The notes beneath the pieces were generated by a model. The model saw only the letters and a program-made list of their open reading frames with translations. It was not told the origin of the DNA and made no database searches. This document shows, piece by piece, positions 21,590-33,190 of a stretch of 64,000 nt of DNA. The DNA is taken from assembly GCA_964019415.1 (NCBI GenBank), contig OZ025870.1, positions 13,286,180-13,350,179 of the forward strand, written 5' to 3'. The translations under genes and the position numbers were made by a program. Origin of the DNA: Ianthella basta (lineage: Eukaryota > Porifera > Demospongiae > Verongiida > Ianthellidae). Numbering within the stretch: the first letter of the stretch is position 1; each line of letters opens with the position of its first letter.

Positions 21590-21976
21590 GTGAGATACAG
21601 TGAACACATGCATGCATTGCAACCACACACAGTTGCTGTACTAAGCAGCATGCAGTTTACATCACACGTGTCTTGTACTCCAGTGCTGCTCTCAGTACAC
21701 ACATGTTTACTACAAGCTGTACTAAGCAGCAGTGATGTCATATTGCATTGCAGCCACACATGCACTTACACCAGATACATCACTCAAGACAGCCCCCACA
21801 CATCAAGTGGTGATTACACTTAAATTGTTACACTTAAACACCATTGTACATGTGTGTAGTTCAAATACAAGCCATGCACCCAAGTACATACGATGATGAA
21901 ATGTCAGTGCAGCTGGTGCACCATGTGTTGGCACTTTGTGAGCCTTTTCTCCATTATTAGTTGTTGACAACGAGTA

Positions 21977-23683
21977 CGCTTGTGGGACATGTCCGATTTG
22001 TTTACATAGGCCAAACTCAGTTTATAACACCTAAGGGTGTCAAATACCTGTGTTGCCATGGCTACGCATGTGACTGGGCGTGATGTGCGTGTGATTTGAG
22101 CGTCTGGATTGAGCAAAAATACAGAATTTGTCCTTCCTGTCTGAAGCATTTACGAAGGGAAGCGTTCTTCGTTGCAGCAAGACGTCCGCGCGCTGCTTGA
22201 AGAAGGTGCGCGGTCATTTTGGACGGCTTCGTTCGAACAAATTATGACGTTTTAGCAGGAAGTCACGATATTGTCACGTGATACGCCCAGCAAAATGAAT
22301 ATTTCACCATTGCTGTCACTAAACGGCTGTGCCGTAGCCATCGAGACGGTGTTTTCGTGGGATGAAGATAGAAATTGTTAGTCAACTGAATTCTCTAGCT
22401 TCTCCATGTGCGCATGTGGGACATGGCTATGTAAACAATGCGTGGCCGATTTTGGCCTAAGTATTTTGGATCATATCTCCTATCAGCTTTGCTGGATCTG
22501 AGCGGGACAAGCACCGAACGGGAGACAATGGGCTGCTCTGTAACACTATGAATAAGCGTCGTTAATAATACTGTGGTACAACGAGTTGTACTGGCAATCG
22601 CAAACCCACTGAAAGAGTAGTAAATGTCGATGTCGTAGTCAAGGATAAGTCACAGCAAGTAAAGAAGGGTATCATTGGATGCGCATTCATGTTATCTAAC
22701 TTTTGCGAGAGAGATAAGTTGCTAAAGCGATCTGCTGACAACTTACAGCAAGAAGACTACCACAGCTTGGTGGTCATGAAAATGTCGGGTCGCATAACTC
22801 TCGATAGGAAAAGTGCGAAACATTATCCCTCTCGCAAAAGCTAGATAATTTACTTGACTAACCGTTTCAGTCTTGATTTCAGCAAGAAATCGTCTCAACG
22901 ACTACGACACGGCATTTTCCTGAAAAGACAAATCGAAGGCCTATTAGCACGTGATTACACGTGACATTCTCGTGACATTTCCGAAAATGGCTGACAATGT
23001 TGTGTTACTTCTTGCCATTCGGCTGTTCCACGCGAACGATTCCATCAAAGCTCTACGTTTTGGCTTACCCCCGTCTTCAAGCACGTACGCAGCAGCCATA
23101 AACTATGCTTTAAGGCGATTTCTTCCAGAACTTCTTGTCAAATCACGCGGATAACACGTGACAATGCTCGCGTAGCCATGGCAACACAGGAATTCACACC
23201 TTTGAGGTGTCATATTACCTTGTGTAAACAAATCAGACATGTCCCACATGCGTGGGCAAATGTTACGCAAAGTTCCTATCTAGAGTTACGTGACCCTAAA
23301 TGTTTCTAACTAGCAAGTAGTCGCCATTTTCTTATCATAGCTTAACAGCGGAACGGTTTAACAACTTTGCCCACATGGAAAAGTTAGATAGCACAAATGC
23401 GCATCGAATGATGCCATTCTCTGTAGCCTGAGACTTCCCCTTCCATACGGCAACGGCATTTACCACTATTTTAGTGCCTTCGTTATCGTCGCTATAACTT
23501 GCTCTAGTATAGCTGTATTAACAAAAGTCATGCACAGCATTACAAAGGGATTCTTTGCCTCTACTGTGGTACTTATCTTGTTCTGATCTAGCTGCCTCTG
23601 TAGGAGATATAAGCTAAAATACGAAGGTCAAAATCGGCCGCGGCGGAAGCCGCATTGTTTACATAGGACATGTCCCACATGCG
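21977..23683. mobile_element. TA-flanked DNA transposon in the K3 intron
   Basis: A 1707-base insertion absent from the other copies. Ends are CGCTTGTGGGACATGTCC and the inverse GGACATGTCCCACATGCG, with TA duplicated on both sides (21975-21976, 23684-23685). Two further end-like sequences lie inside (about 22410 and 23253), so the element is composite. The only sizeable ORF, 22951-23154 (MADNVVLLLAIRLF from an internal ATG), has no recognised domain, and no transposase is seen. Confidence 0.7.
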
Positions 23684-24207
23684 TAGTGCCCTGTTTGACA
23701 CTGTCACAGTAAATTAAGTGTTCCTCTTGTGCCTATTCCATACTCTGCACACACAGGCTTGGGCTTCCAGTGAGCACGTCAGTGGGTGTGTAACTTCATG
23801 CTAGGTTTGGTGTTTTGTCATGTCCCATGGTTATAGTGGTTTCTTTACATCTTATAGAGTTACAAACTCTGTCATGACATTTTGAGTATGCATGTAATTT
23901 GTTTCAAGGACTACAGTATGCTTTGATCTTTAGGTACTAATGAGGTCTTTAAAATGGCATATTGACCCCGTAACAGGTCATTAATTTTACTATAGAGACC
24001 TTCCAATCTTAAGAGTGATACAGCTTACATATTAGTGAACTGCCGCCCAAGAGGTGCCTGCGGGATTTAGAGCACAAAGCTTGAGGATGCGAAGTGCCGA
24101 GTGTTGAATAGTCTAAATTCCTGGTAGTCACCGATTGGGCGGTATATAAGTTTTATAGATCTAAAACTGTTCTCCAATTCAATCAAAATCGTCTCCCCAC
24201 TGTCCTC
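23684..24207 (+). other. K3 intron, remaining part
   Basis: Continues the conserved intron sequence (GTGCCCTGTTTGACACTG ...). No exon recognised. Confidence 0.45.
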
Positions 24208-24462
24208 TTGATGATGTCCACAAATGACGACAATAGAGTAAGCCCAATAAAAGAACTCTCTGGCACCCGTAGCCTTCTCGTAAACTCCTTCGCGACATTT
24301 CAAAAAGAGGCGCCAAACTATACTGTGCATGCGCAGACTTACGCCATTCTTAGCATGGCCGTAATTATTCTTACGTCATTAAAATGGTGTCGCCACAAGA
24401 TCCTTGAAAGTGGCTTAACAGAAGCAAGCGCAGGGTGTACGGCAGAGGAATGCATGCCATAG
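24208..24462 (+). other. Conserved intronic ORF, K3 copy
   Basis: As in K2 with one Glu to Lys change (SPIKELSG). Confidence 0.3.
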
Positions 24463-24471
24463 TATAAGTCG

Positions 24472-24602
24472 GTTATAGCCCCAAACCTCGTCTCTTCGTC
24501 ATTTTAGAAACCTCGGGCAATCACCTTCCCCCACGATGATTGCACAACATCCCTAGTTTTCTAAAACAGCGAAGAGACTCGGCTTGGGGCTATAACCTAG
24601 AC
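24472..24602. repeat. Intronic hairpin, K3 copy
   Basis: Equivalent to 9964-10096. Confidence 0.6.
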
Positions 24603-24918
24603 ATATTTTACAATGCTCTTATAATTTAATTAGGGTTATAGGGTCTTCTGTAGTGTTAGGGTTTGGTTAGGGTCTCACACCTGTAGAGTAACGTGAGCAC
24701 CACCATAGCTTTAAATACTCTCATTTTCGGTTTTCTTCTGCAATTCTCTTCTCTCCAGTACTTCCTTCCTCATTGCCCCCACTACTCTTACTGCTGCTCC
24801 AATTCTCTGTTCTATTTCGTCATCACATCCACCATCTCCACTAATTGTCACTCTTAAGTATTTTAGCTTTTCTTGTTCTCATTGTATTCTTAATTGTATT
24901 CATTCCTCTTTTCCCCAG

Positions 24919-25890
24919 GTCTTCCAAACTAGTCAACTACCTGAAGACCCACCCACCTTGCACTCTGTGAGGCTGACAGATCTACCCATAGCAACGTCAC
25001 GTGCCACTGCAATTGTGATTGGAAGAAACGTGTACGTCTGTGGGGGAAAGTGCCTTAATGCCACATTGGCCTGTATTGTACAAACATACAACATTGACGA
25101 GGCAACGTGGACCCAACTCCCTCCTGCTCCACAGTTCAACAGTGAAGCTGCTGCCATTGACAATGAATTGGTATTAATAGCTGGATATGAGGCATCATCC
25201 CGTACAGTCACCAACGTGGTCAGCTCATGGAGTGGACAAGGTTGGGAGCAGAACATTCCAGCATTGCCAACCAAGAGGGCACGACCCGGTGTGATGACAT
25301 ATGGCAACTACGTGATAGTAGCAGGAGGGAGGGCAGAAGACAACCAGACCCTTCTCAGTAGCATTGACGTCCTGGACACCGCCACACGGCAGTGGCAGAC
25401 ACCAGCCAACTTGCAACTCCCACAGCCGATGTATGCAATGCAAATGACAGTGTGTGCTACACACATGTATGTGGCCAGTGCTGGCACCAGGTATGATGAA
25501 ACTACTAACACAACTACACCTTCTAACAGTGTCTGGCAGTTGCCAATGAGTACACTCGTAAATGTAATTGAGAATGAAGACCGTAGCCCACTTCAGTGGG
25601 CGGAGACTGCTCCTACTCCATTCTTCCACTCAGCGCTGCTGCAGCACACAGCCCATCCACTGGCTGTTGGTGGACATGATGTTTCATACAACCCAACTCC
25701 CAACATTGCCGTGTACGATCCTCATAGCAACAAGTGGTCCTCAGTCGGCCAACTACTTGAACCTCGTGTTAGGTGTGCTGTTGTTAGTCTCAGTAGAGAT
25801 ACCTTTATGGTGTGTGGTGGATGTAGTGATGTTCGTAATGCACGGTCCACTCTCCTCAATACTGTAGAACTTGTTCACATGTCACATTGA
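24919..25890 (+). CDS. Kinase-Kelch gene K3, Kelch exon (intact gene)
   Basis: Phase-0 acceptor at 24918. 324 codons including the stop at 25890; six Kelch blades forming residues 287-609 of the K3 protein. Copy-specific positions: PIATSRATAI, GGKCLN, AGYEASSRT, KRARPGV, ASAGTRYDE, GGHDVSYN, EPRVRC. Closest to K6 in this window. The predicted role is ligand or substrate recognition coupled to the kinase. Confidence 0.82.
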   Translation, partial: VFQTSQLPEDPPTLHSVRLTDLPIATSRATAIVIGRNVYVCGGKCLNATLACIVQTYNIDEATWTQLPPAPQFNSEAAAIDNELVLIAGYEASSRTVTNVVSSWSGQGWEQNIPALPTKRARPGVMTYGNYVIVAGGRAEDNQTLLSSIDVLDTATRQWQTPANLQLPQPMYAMQMTVCATHMYVASAGTRYDETTNTTTPSNSVWQLPMSTLVNVIENEDRSPLQWAETAPTPFFHSALLQHTAHPLAVGGHDVSYNPTPNIAVYDPHSNKWSSVGQLLEPRVRCAVVSLSRDTFMVCGGCSDVRNARSTLLNTVELVHMSH

Positions 25891-26168
25891 ACTACATGCA
25901 TGACATTGTCACCTTTAAACAATACCTTCACATACTTCACAGTTTTACTCTAAGCTTTTTAAATTTTAAGTATTATAAAATTTTATATTTTAAATTAATC
26001 TTGCAACTTGCACTGTATAAACAATTGTATAATTTTCTTATTGGTCCCCTTGTGGCTTAAGCTAATTTGACATATAATCTGATGATATTCATTTGCATTC
26101 ATCATGTGCATATATAATTATTCAAATATTATTATCCATATATAACACACACAAATATAATGCATGTG
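25891..26168. other. K3 3' flank up to the retrotransposon
   Basis: AT-rich spacer ending with the target duplication ATGCATGTG at 26160-26168. Confidence 0.5.
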
Positions 26169-28285
26169 TGGCGGAAGGTGCAAGCTGCACTGCGCTCTGG
26201 ATGCCCAGGCCGCCGTGCTTCACCGGAAGGGAGGCCTGTGTCCAGGATGAATCCTGTTCTCCAAAGTGGGTGTTGGTGACACTGCTAGTGATGGCCCTTA
26301 GCATGTTGTCATAGGCCACAAGCTCCGGAGAGGCAAAACAAGGAGAAGTGCGAAGGGTGTAAAGCAGCTTAGGAATAGCTAAGGCGTGGCGAAGGAGGAG
26401 GATGGCATCATGGGCATGGAGGTACTGCAGTCTGTTCCTCATGACCCCAAGCATCTCAGTCTTCTCCTGTATGGTTCTGGATACAGACTCCACATTCCCC
26501 ACAGCAGAGCCGAGGAGGGTAGCTTGCTCTGGGCTGGTTACTTTCAGCTCTGGGGCTGCAGCCAGTAAGGATTCAAGGGAGGCAGAGTTGTGTCCAATGA
26601 CCTCTGACTTTCTTCTGTTCAACTGGAGCCCCAGCTCCTCCGCTGCACCCTCCACTGTCTGGAGATCCCGAAGGACCTCCCCAACTCTGCCACCAAGTGA
26701 GCCATCATCCAGATAGAAAACAACGAACTCAGAAGTGAGCTTTTCTATTAGTGGATGGATAGCTAGACAGAACAAAAGTGGGCCTAGTGGGTCCCCTTGC
26801 TGCACTCCTTCAGAAGACTGTAAGGGGGTTTCCCCCCAAAGGAGGGTGGATGGTGCAGAGTATGCAGAGTGCACAAAAGGAAGAAGCTCTGGAGCCAATT
26901 CACTGACCTGGATTAACATCTTGTCTCGGTGGACACTGTTAAAGGCATTTGAGAAGTCCTACTTGAGAAGTACATGATCCAGAGGGAGGTTGTCAAGGTA
27001 GGTGCGAGCAGCATGCACTGCGACTTCTGCCCCCCGAGGGGTCCCATATCCCAACTGACGCGGGGCAAGGAGTGACCTCATTGGGCTCTTGACACGCACT
27101 GCAGCAGCTTTAGCAGCCAGACGACGGAGTGTACAGCCCACGGCAATGGGTCTGACTCCGCCCCCCTTCTTCTCCAGGGCTACCAAATTTGCACCAAAGA
27201 AGAGTGGACGGACTGTCTCAGAGGTCTTGCCTGCTAAAATTAGGTTGGTGAAACGTGTAAGAGCTCTGAGCAAAAGTGGCCCTCCCACCCCCGCTGACAG
27301 TCCAGTCAGGTCCCTCAGGTGTTGGGGTCTCAGACCATCAGGCCCACCGGCTGATCCATTGGGGAAAGAGCGAACCGCTTGGGACACTTCTTCCTCAGAC
27401 ACGGAAAGGGTACAACTTGTCTCCAGGGGTGCCGGGCAGATCTGGGTATCTGGGTGAGGGGCTGGGTGTTTCCCTCGCAAAGCATTGAGGGTTGCCTCGC
27501 TTCTGTCTGCTATGGTGTCCTCAGAACATACCAGCCTTATGGCACCGGTGAAGTCTCCTTCCTCAAGCTTGGCAGTCACCCGAGCAGCCAGCGATTCCAC
27601 TGCACTGCACTTCTGTGCTTTCCTACCTTGTTGTCTACCTGGATGGGGTGGGGCAGGGTCGAGTTCATCTTCTATCTGCTTCTTGAATGCCTTGACTGTG
27701 TTGTAATTGCTACCACCTCTGGGAAGGACACGGAGGCAGCGACTACCAAAGTGCAGGAGTCGGTCCCATGAAGCCAGGTCATTGCTAGCAACTACCTGTC
27801 CCAGAATCCCAGCCAATTTCTTCGCTGCCAGTTCTCGCGCAGCACGTGGTATCTTCTTGATCGTCCGCGCCGCTAGTTTGGGAGGAGAGAGCGCGCCTTG
27901 GGGAGACGGGGGGGGGGGGGGGGCGTCTGAAACTAAAGGGGGCAGGATTTGTCTGTTTCCGCAGTCACTGTCACTCGGCAGACTTCCAGGGGGTACCCGA
28001 GAACCGTCGCATCGATTGTCCAAAGGGCCATGGACACGAATCAATCCAGTTCTCGTTACAGGCATTAATCGTTTGCACATGGCACAAGGAGCGCGGGAGG
28101 GGTCCATCAGGGTGTTGGTTTCCCCTTGTTGCTGATCTACTCTGCTCCCCAGCTCCAATCTACCATCATCAATGGACATCGTCAAAATGTGTTGACAATC
28201 ACTTTAGGCTCCACAATCGCTGGGGGGAGAGACGCTCAAACTTGCCCGATAACTTCGATCAGTCCGCCATTTTTCCACACCAATA
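26169..28285 (-). mobile_element. R2-like non-LTR retrotransposon, inverted 5' half
   Basis: Minus-strand ORF from ATG at 28185. The N-terminus has a possible zinc finger (CAMC ... RVHGPLDNRC), then a Pro-rich linker and the reverse transcriptase start. A TAG at 26961-26959 interrupts it right after LDHVLLK; the frame then continues DFSNAFNSVHRDKML, QQGDPLGPLLF and the catalytic VVFYLDDGSLGG, to about 26171 (SLPVKHGGLGIQSAV). The rest of the protein is found on the plus strand from 28286. The nonsense codon and the inversion make it inactive. Confidence 0.75.
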
Positions 28286-29055
28286 TCCTCCCTTCCGGTG
28301 AAGCACGGCGGCCTGGGCATCCGGAGCGCAGTGCAGCTTGCACCTTCCGCCTTCTTGGCTTCTGCAGCTGCCTCCTCTAATCTTGTTTGCCAAATCCTTC
28401 CAGACCACCTGGCAGGCACCCTGGACACTGCTAGGGAGGAGGCCCTGGCTGCCTGGAGACAGGGTTCAGACGTCACCCCTCCATCAGAACCTGCTTCCCA
28501 TCATCAAAGGAACTGGGACCTCCCCAAAGTTCTAGAGACATCTGCGTCTCTACTGGAGGCTGCACCCGACATCCAATCCCGAGCACGACTGTTAGCAGCT
28601 GCTAACAAAGAGTCCGGAGCATGGCTGAACACCCTTCCAGTCTCATTACTGGGACTGAGGATGGATGATGACACTGTCCGGGTGGCAGTGGGCCTCCGCC
28701 TTGGGATTCCCCTGTACCGGCCACATCAATGCAGCCTGTGTGGGGCTGAAGTTGACAACCTAGCCACCCACGGCCTCAGCTGCAGACGAAGTGAGGGACG
28801 CCACCCTCAACACGCAGCCCTGAATGAAATCATCCATCGTTCACTGTCCTCAGCACACATCCCTTCTCGTCTTGAACCTTCTGGAGTCTATCGCACAGAT
28901 GGGAAACGACCTGATGGCATTTCAATGGTGCCGTGGAGGCATGGGAGGGTCTTGGTCTGGGATGCAACATGCCCAGATACCTTTGCCCCCTCCCATGTCT
29001 CAAGTGCTGCAACATCCTCTGGTGCGGTAGCAAAGCAGGCAGAACAGGCGAAGAA
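28286..29055 (+). mobile_element. R2-like retrotransposon, 3' half (endonuclease part)
   Basis: Plus-strand continuation starting SLPVKHGGLGIRSAV, which repeats about 64 bases of the inverted half. It then carries a CCHC knuckle (CSLCGAEVDNLATHGLSC) and a restriction-like endonuclease core (GKRPDGISM ... VLVWDATCPDTF). This knuckle plus PD-(D/E)XK order is typical of R2/R4/NeSL-type elements. It is interrupted at 29056 by a DNA transposon and resumes at 32225. Confidence 0.75.
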
Positions 29056-29619
29056 CGCATGTGGAACATGTCTGTGTAAACAAACACCTTTAGCTATGTA
29101 AACAGGCCGAAATGTCCTATGTAAACAATGCGCGGCAGATTTTCATGTTGTTATTTCCTCTTATTCTTCCTGCAGATAACATCGAATCAGAACACTCCAA
29201 GCGCGAGCTTAAAGTTGAACTATATTATTAACATCTTACGTGCGGTACCTACAAATAAATGTCTTTCATTACGAGAAATGTCGCTGTGCACGAAGTATGA
29301 AAATTATTATTAAATGGTGATTCAGGTCTAGAGGTAAAGGCTGAGCGAGGAACAGAGAACGCAGTATGATGCACCTTCATGCACTCTAACTTTTCCATGT
29401 GGGGGGTTTTACTAAAACATTCTGCTAGTAAGTTACATAAAGAAAACTAAATTCGCTGCGATCAAGGACAACTTTCGGTCAAGCTAACTTCTTTTGAGAA
29501 CAAGGAATAAAAACCCCCCAAATGGAGATCCTAGATAATGTCTTTGCCAAGGTAAAGCAGCCTTTGTCGCACCGTATTCTTTCTTTCCCTGCACCTGATC
29601 GGCGTTCTTGTAAGAGCAC

Positions 29620-30090
29620 TCACCCGAGAGCCCGTGTCTCGTGACTGGCTCGTGACATTTCACCTGAGGTACTCAACGGAAGTAAATCGTCATAATACGT
29701 CGACGCTGGAAACTGTCCGCCGTTGGGCAACTGAAACTCGCTTGGCCTGCAGTCCTCTTCTGCCTCGCCGCCTGTCCAGTGCACGTATGGGCAAGACTCT
29801 CTGGTACAGTCCGGGAAAGCGTAACAAAGCTTGTACGGCTTCATCTTTCCAACCAGGTACTTTTCCGGCAAATGCCGAAAGTGGCATTGCCCGGACGGTC
29901 TCTTGCACGCTTCCTGCCAGAAGCAGATGCGCTGGTCGGTCTTGGGCTTTTTTGCCTTTTTGGTTTGATTCTTGCCCTTCATTGCCCCGCTGTAAGCGCG
30001 CTTTCTTTGCTCGTCTGGTCCTTGGAAAATAACTATGTTGCCGTATACGTTATGGAAATGAGCACCACTGGGCGTAGAGGATTTAGACAT
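29620..30090 (-). CDS. CCCH-type zinc-finger protein carried in the transposon
   Basis: 156 residues from ATG at 30090. A basic region (KGKNQTKKAKKPKTDQR) precedes two CCCH fingers, CFWQEACKRPSGQCHFRH and CYAFPDCTRESCPYVH, with spacings C-x5-C-x6-C-x3-H and C-x5-C-x4-C-x3-H. Such fingers usually bind RNA. The C-terminal part is acidic and Ser-rich. No frame break is seen. It might be transposon-encoded or captured cargo. Confidence 0.55.
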   Translation of the reverse strand: MSKSSTPSGAHFHNVYGNIVIFQGPDEQRKRAYSGAMKGKNQTKKAKKPKTDQRICFWQEACKRPSGQCHFRHLPEKYLVGKMKPYKLCYAFPDCTRESCPYVHWTGGEAEEDCRPSEFQLPNGGQFPASTYYDDLLPLSTSGEMSRASHETRALG

Positions 30091-31129
30091 TGTGTACTCT
30101 GCTAGCTAGTAGTCTGAGTGAGCCACTACAGTACCAGTGGCTCTTTATACAGGGACCAGAATGTCTAGGTATGGCCAAATGAAATCATAGTTCTTTTTGT
30201 GCTTACCTGTATTGTGATCTGTTCATTATTCATTGTGTATGTGTAATCCTCTGTGAATTCTCATCCTTGATCATGTATGATCATGGTTGTGTTTTAGTCA
30301 CAGCATCATGACCTATGAAGAATCCATCACCCCATTGTCTCCACCTGTCATCCTGCATGATCACCAGCTGTTTATCATGTGAATCTGGGCTGCCTTTGCA
30401 TCAGTACAATCATGTATAACACTAGGCAGATGCATAGCATAGCATCGTGGGGCAAGCCTGAGCGAGTGAAGCCAGGGTGGTGCAGATATTGGCTGCACAC
30501 ATGAGTGTAGCTAACCCTATGTCAGGAAATTTTTTCCCTATCATGTCAAGTTCTAAACACTGTCATTCATTTGTGTTACCATGGTACATAGACCACCTTA
30601 ATTAGCATTTCCGAGTGTCACTGATTAGTCTGTGCCCGGTGTGGGAGTTTCAAAGGAGGCTCTAGCTGGATAGAGCCTGCCCACATCGGTATATAGGAGG
30701 GAATGGATCAGTGGCTGTTGGCGGTGACCAGTGACCTGGCTGCTAAAAGGTCGGCTAAAGATCTGGAGGTTGCCAGTGCTGGTCCGGTTCACTGCCATAT
30801 TTTCCCTTCCCCCCTTCATTCCTTACCATGTGTAGTTTCGAACGTTGTCTTTCATTCGTGTCAACATGATACAGAGCATCTTAATTAGGAAATTAAAATG
30901 CTTGTAATAATTATATCGCAAGAGTGTGCAAAGAGCTGCAGCATGACATCTGTCTGAGACGTCTGCATGAAAGGGGCTGGATTTAGCTGATATATTTTTG
31001 ATCATTTGTGCATGTGTACGATGCATATGTGTATAGTAATTCCACTACAACTCCTTGCTATAGTCAATTGCAAAGTACATAATTTTTGTCACATATTAGT
31101 GGCCATTAAATATACCATGGTACTCCAGT

Positions 31130-31183
31130 GCAAACGACACACAGTGTGTGTTTCGGCCAATACCAGGCCATCATCAGGTTTGC
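31130..31183 (-). ncRNA. Hammerhead ribozyme, complete three-stem fold
   Basis: Read on the minus strand from 31183: stem I GCAAAC pairs with GUUUGC at the 3' end; CUGAUGA follows; stem II is GGCC/GGCC with a loop; then GAAA; stem III CACACA pairs with UGUGUG, ending GUC at 31138-31136. Predicted self-cleavage lies after GUC, between 31136 and 31135. All core residues match the hammerhead consensus. Confidence 0.75.
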
Positions 31184-32224
31184 TGGGAGTTTGTGAATGT
31201 AAACACTACTAAATATTCAAGGTAATACGGTAACATACTAGGGGCTCATTAAAGTATTAAAAGTGGGAACAAAATCAACTATTATATATGGTAGTGCCAC
31301 ATGGCATACCACAGCTCACATAATATTATGGAGGACAAACTGTTAACAGTGCATACACAGAAACACACAGTATGCAATTCAGCACACTCTGGTACAAACA
31401 CATGCCATAAAATGCTTGTAAGACAAGATATACAGGGCAAATTAAATCACAGCTCAGACACTATCAGCCAGGTGCATGCTGCATTGAGACACACACTGTA
31501 CTGTGAAACCTGTCTAACATGATCACTGTATAAGGCATCCACCTCTCCATAAAACAGCCAGCCTCCCTGGCCCCAAATAGCACAAAAACGCTGTGTAAAG
31601 CACCCACCTCTCTATGCAAGTCGGCTATAACTGGCCCTCAGGTGGTTGTCCTAGACAGGCTCTACTCATAGATAGAGGAAGAAGAAGGTTCTTCCTCTAT
31701 CTATGCTCTACTGCACACAGTACACACCGTCACAGACACGCAAATTCGTGCGCAAACGATGGCACAGACACATAAACACAGACAAACTTGCCAGGGATAC
31801 GCAGTACGAAGTACTAGGTTAGCAGACACGTAGAGACACGATGTGTGAAGCTATGTAGCTTACCTCAATACCTTGGCTGCGAGCGTGCCTTGCTTCGCCT
31901 TCGCGATCACCTACACGCGAACTCGGCTCCTGGTTACCTTCAAGCTTAGCCCGAAGATCAGATTCTTGGGTTCTACGCAGTACTTACTCTCTAGATCTTC
32001 CATCAAGGACAACGTTCCCTTCGCGTGTACACGGCCTACGGATGTGACGTTCTACGTGACGTTTTGCTCTGCGCATTCGGTTAGTTCTTCAGTCACGCGC
32101 ACACCACGCACTCTAAGGCGGTGAAGCATGCGTAACCACGGCAACTCGGATACAGTGCACAACCGCAGTGTTCATAGCTATGTAAACAGCTATGTCAACT
32201 TTAGGTGGTCATGTCCCACATGCG

Positions 32225-32571
32225 AAGGCCAAGTATGCCCACCTAGATGCGAGCCACTACTTCGTCCCGTTGGTGGTCGAGACATCAGGAGTCCTAGGCC
32301 CGGAAGCTCTCCTATTTCTGCGGGACCTGGGACATCGGCTCAAGGAGGCAACAGGAGAACCAAGATCCCACCAGTTTCTGCTGCAGCGATTGTCAGTGGC
32401 AGTGCAGCGGGGAAATGCCGCGGCGGTGCAGGGAACCCTGAAGGGATCCATGGACTCTGGGTGGGATGGGTATTGACTCTCCTTCTTTGTTTATTTGTTT
32501 GTTTGTTTGTTTGTCTGTACGCTGTTATTAATTTACTTTAGTTTTCTGTGATTTGCTATACATATATATAC
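32225..32571 (+). mobile_element. R2-like retrotransposon, 3' end and tail
   Basis: The frame resumes AKYAHLDASHYFVPLVVETSG and ends with LLQRLSVAVQRGNAAAVQGT and a stop at 32474-32476. The 3' tail has a (TTTG)n run (about 32483-32514). The second target duplication, ATGCATGTG, is at 32572-32580. Confidence 0.7.
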
Positions 32572-32657
32572 ATGCATGTGCCTATAATTAACTTCCTATG
32601 AACAGTCACAGCTCATGCATGCACACATGCACACACATTACTGCTGTCCTGTTGAGT

Positions 32658-32801
32658 TCAGGTCTTGTGGAGTTTAGTTAGGTTCTTGAGAGAGAAGAAC
32701 TTGACCTCCCCAGTGGCCTTCACCCTCACTATCCCATCTCCCTCATCCACACTCAGGAGGGAGCCAACAGAGTCCTTGTCAGCACCAGACAGCACCTTCA
32801 C
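32658..32801 (-). pseudogene. SUPT5H: SPT5-like last exon, copy S3
   Basis: [13 protein letters not shown] ... NLTKLHKT, stop. The preceding exon is missing; the intron runs into TG repeats and a minisatellite. Confidence 0.6.
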
Positions 32802-32817
32802 CTGCAGGAGGAGGGAG

Positions 32818-32819
<2 letters not shown>

Positions 32820-32862
<43 letters not shown>

Positions 32863-33190
32863 GTGTGTGTGTGTGAGTGTCTACTACCACCTCCCTGTGT
32901 GTGAGTGCCTACTACCACCTCCCTGTGTGTGAGTGTCTACGACCACCTCCCTGTATGAGAGTGCCTGCTGCCACCTCCCTGTGTGTGAGTGCCTACTACC
33001 ACCTCCCTGTGTGTGAGTGCCTACTGCCACCTCCCTGCATGTGAGTGCCTACTACCACCTCCCTGTGTGTGAGTGCCTACTACCACCTCCCTGTGTGTGA
33101 GTGCCTACTACCACCTCCCTGTGTGCGAGTGCCTGCTACCACCTCCCTGTATGCAAGTGCCTACTACCACCTCCCTGTGTGTGAGTGCCT
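32820..33190 (+). repeat. TG microsatellite followed by 28-base minisatellite
   Basis: (TG)n to about 32876, then some 11 diverged units of GTGTGTGAGTGCCTACTACC plus ACCTCCCT. The same unit fills the WDR5-like intron at 46530-47370. Cys-Tyr-Tyr-rich ORFs across it are artefacts. Confidence 0.85.

Larger units (their letters stand above)
29056..32224. mobile_element. Nested DNA transposon (CGCATGTGG ends) inside the retrotransposon
   Basis: A 3169-base insertion starting CGCATGTGGAACATGTC and ending CATGTCCCACATGCG, the same end family as 21977-23683. The host frame is restored if a 2-base AA target duplication is removed. It holds a CCCH zinc-finger ORF (29620-30090, minus) and a hammerhead ribozyme (31130-31183). 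No transposase was recognised. 30091-31129 and 31184-32224 show no other gene. Confidence 0.65.
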
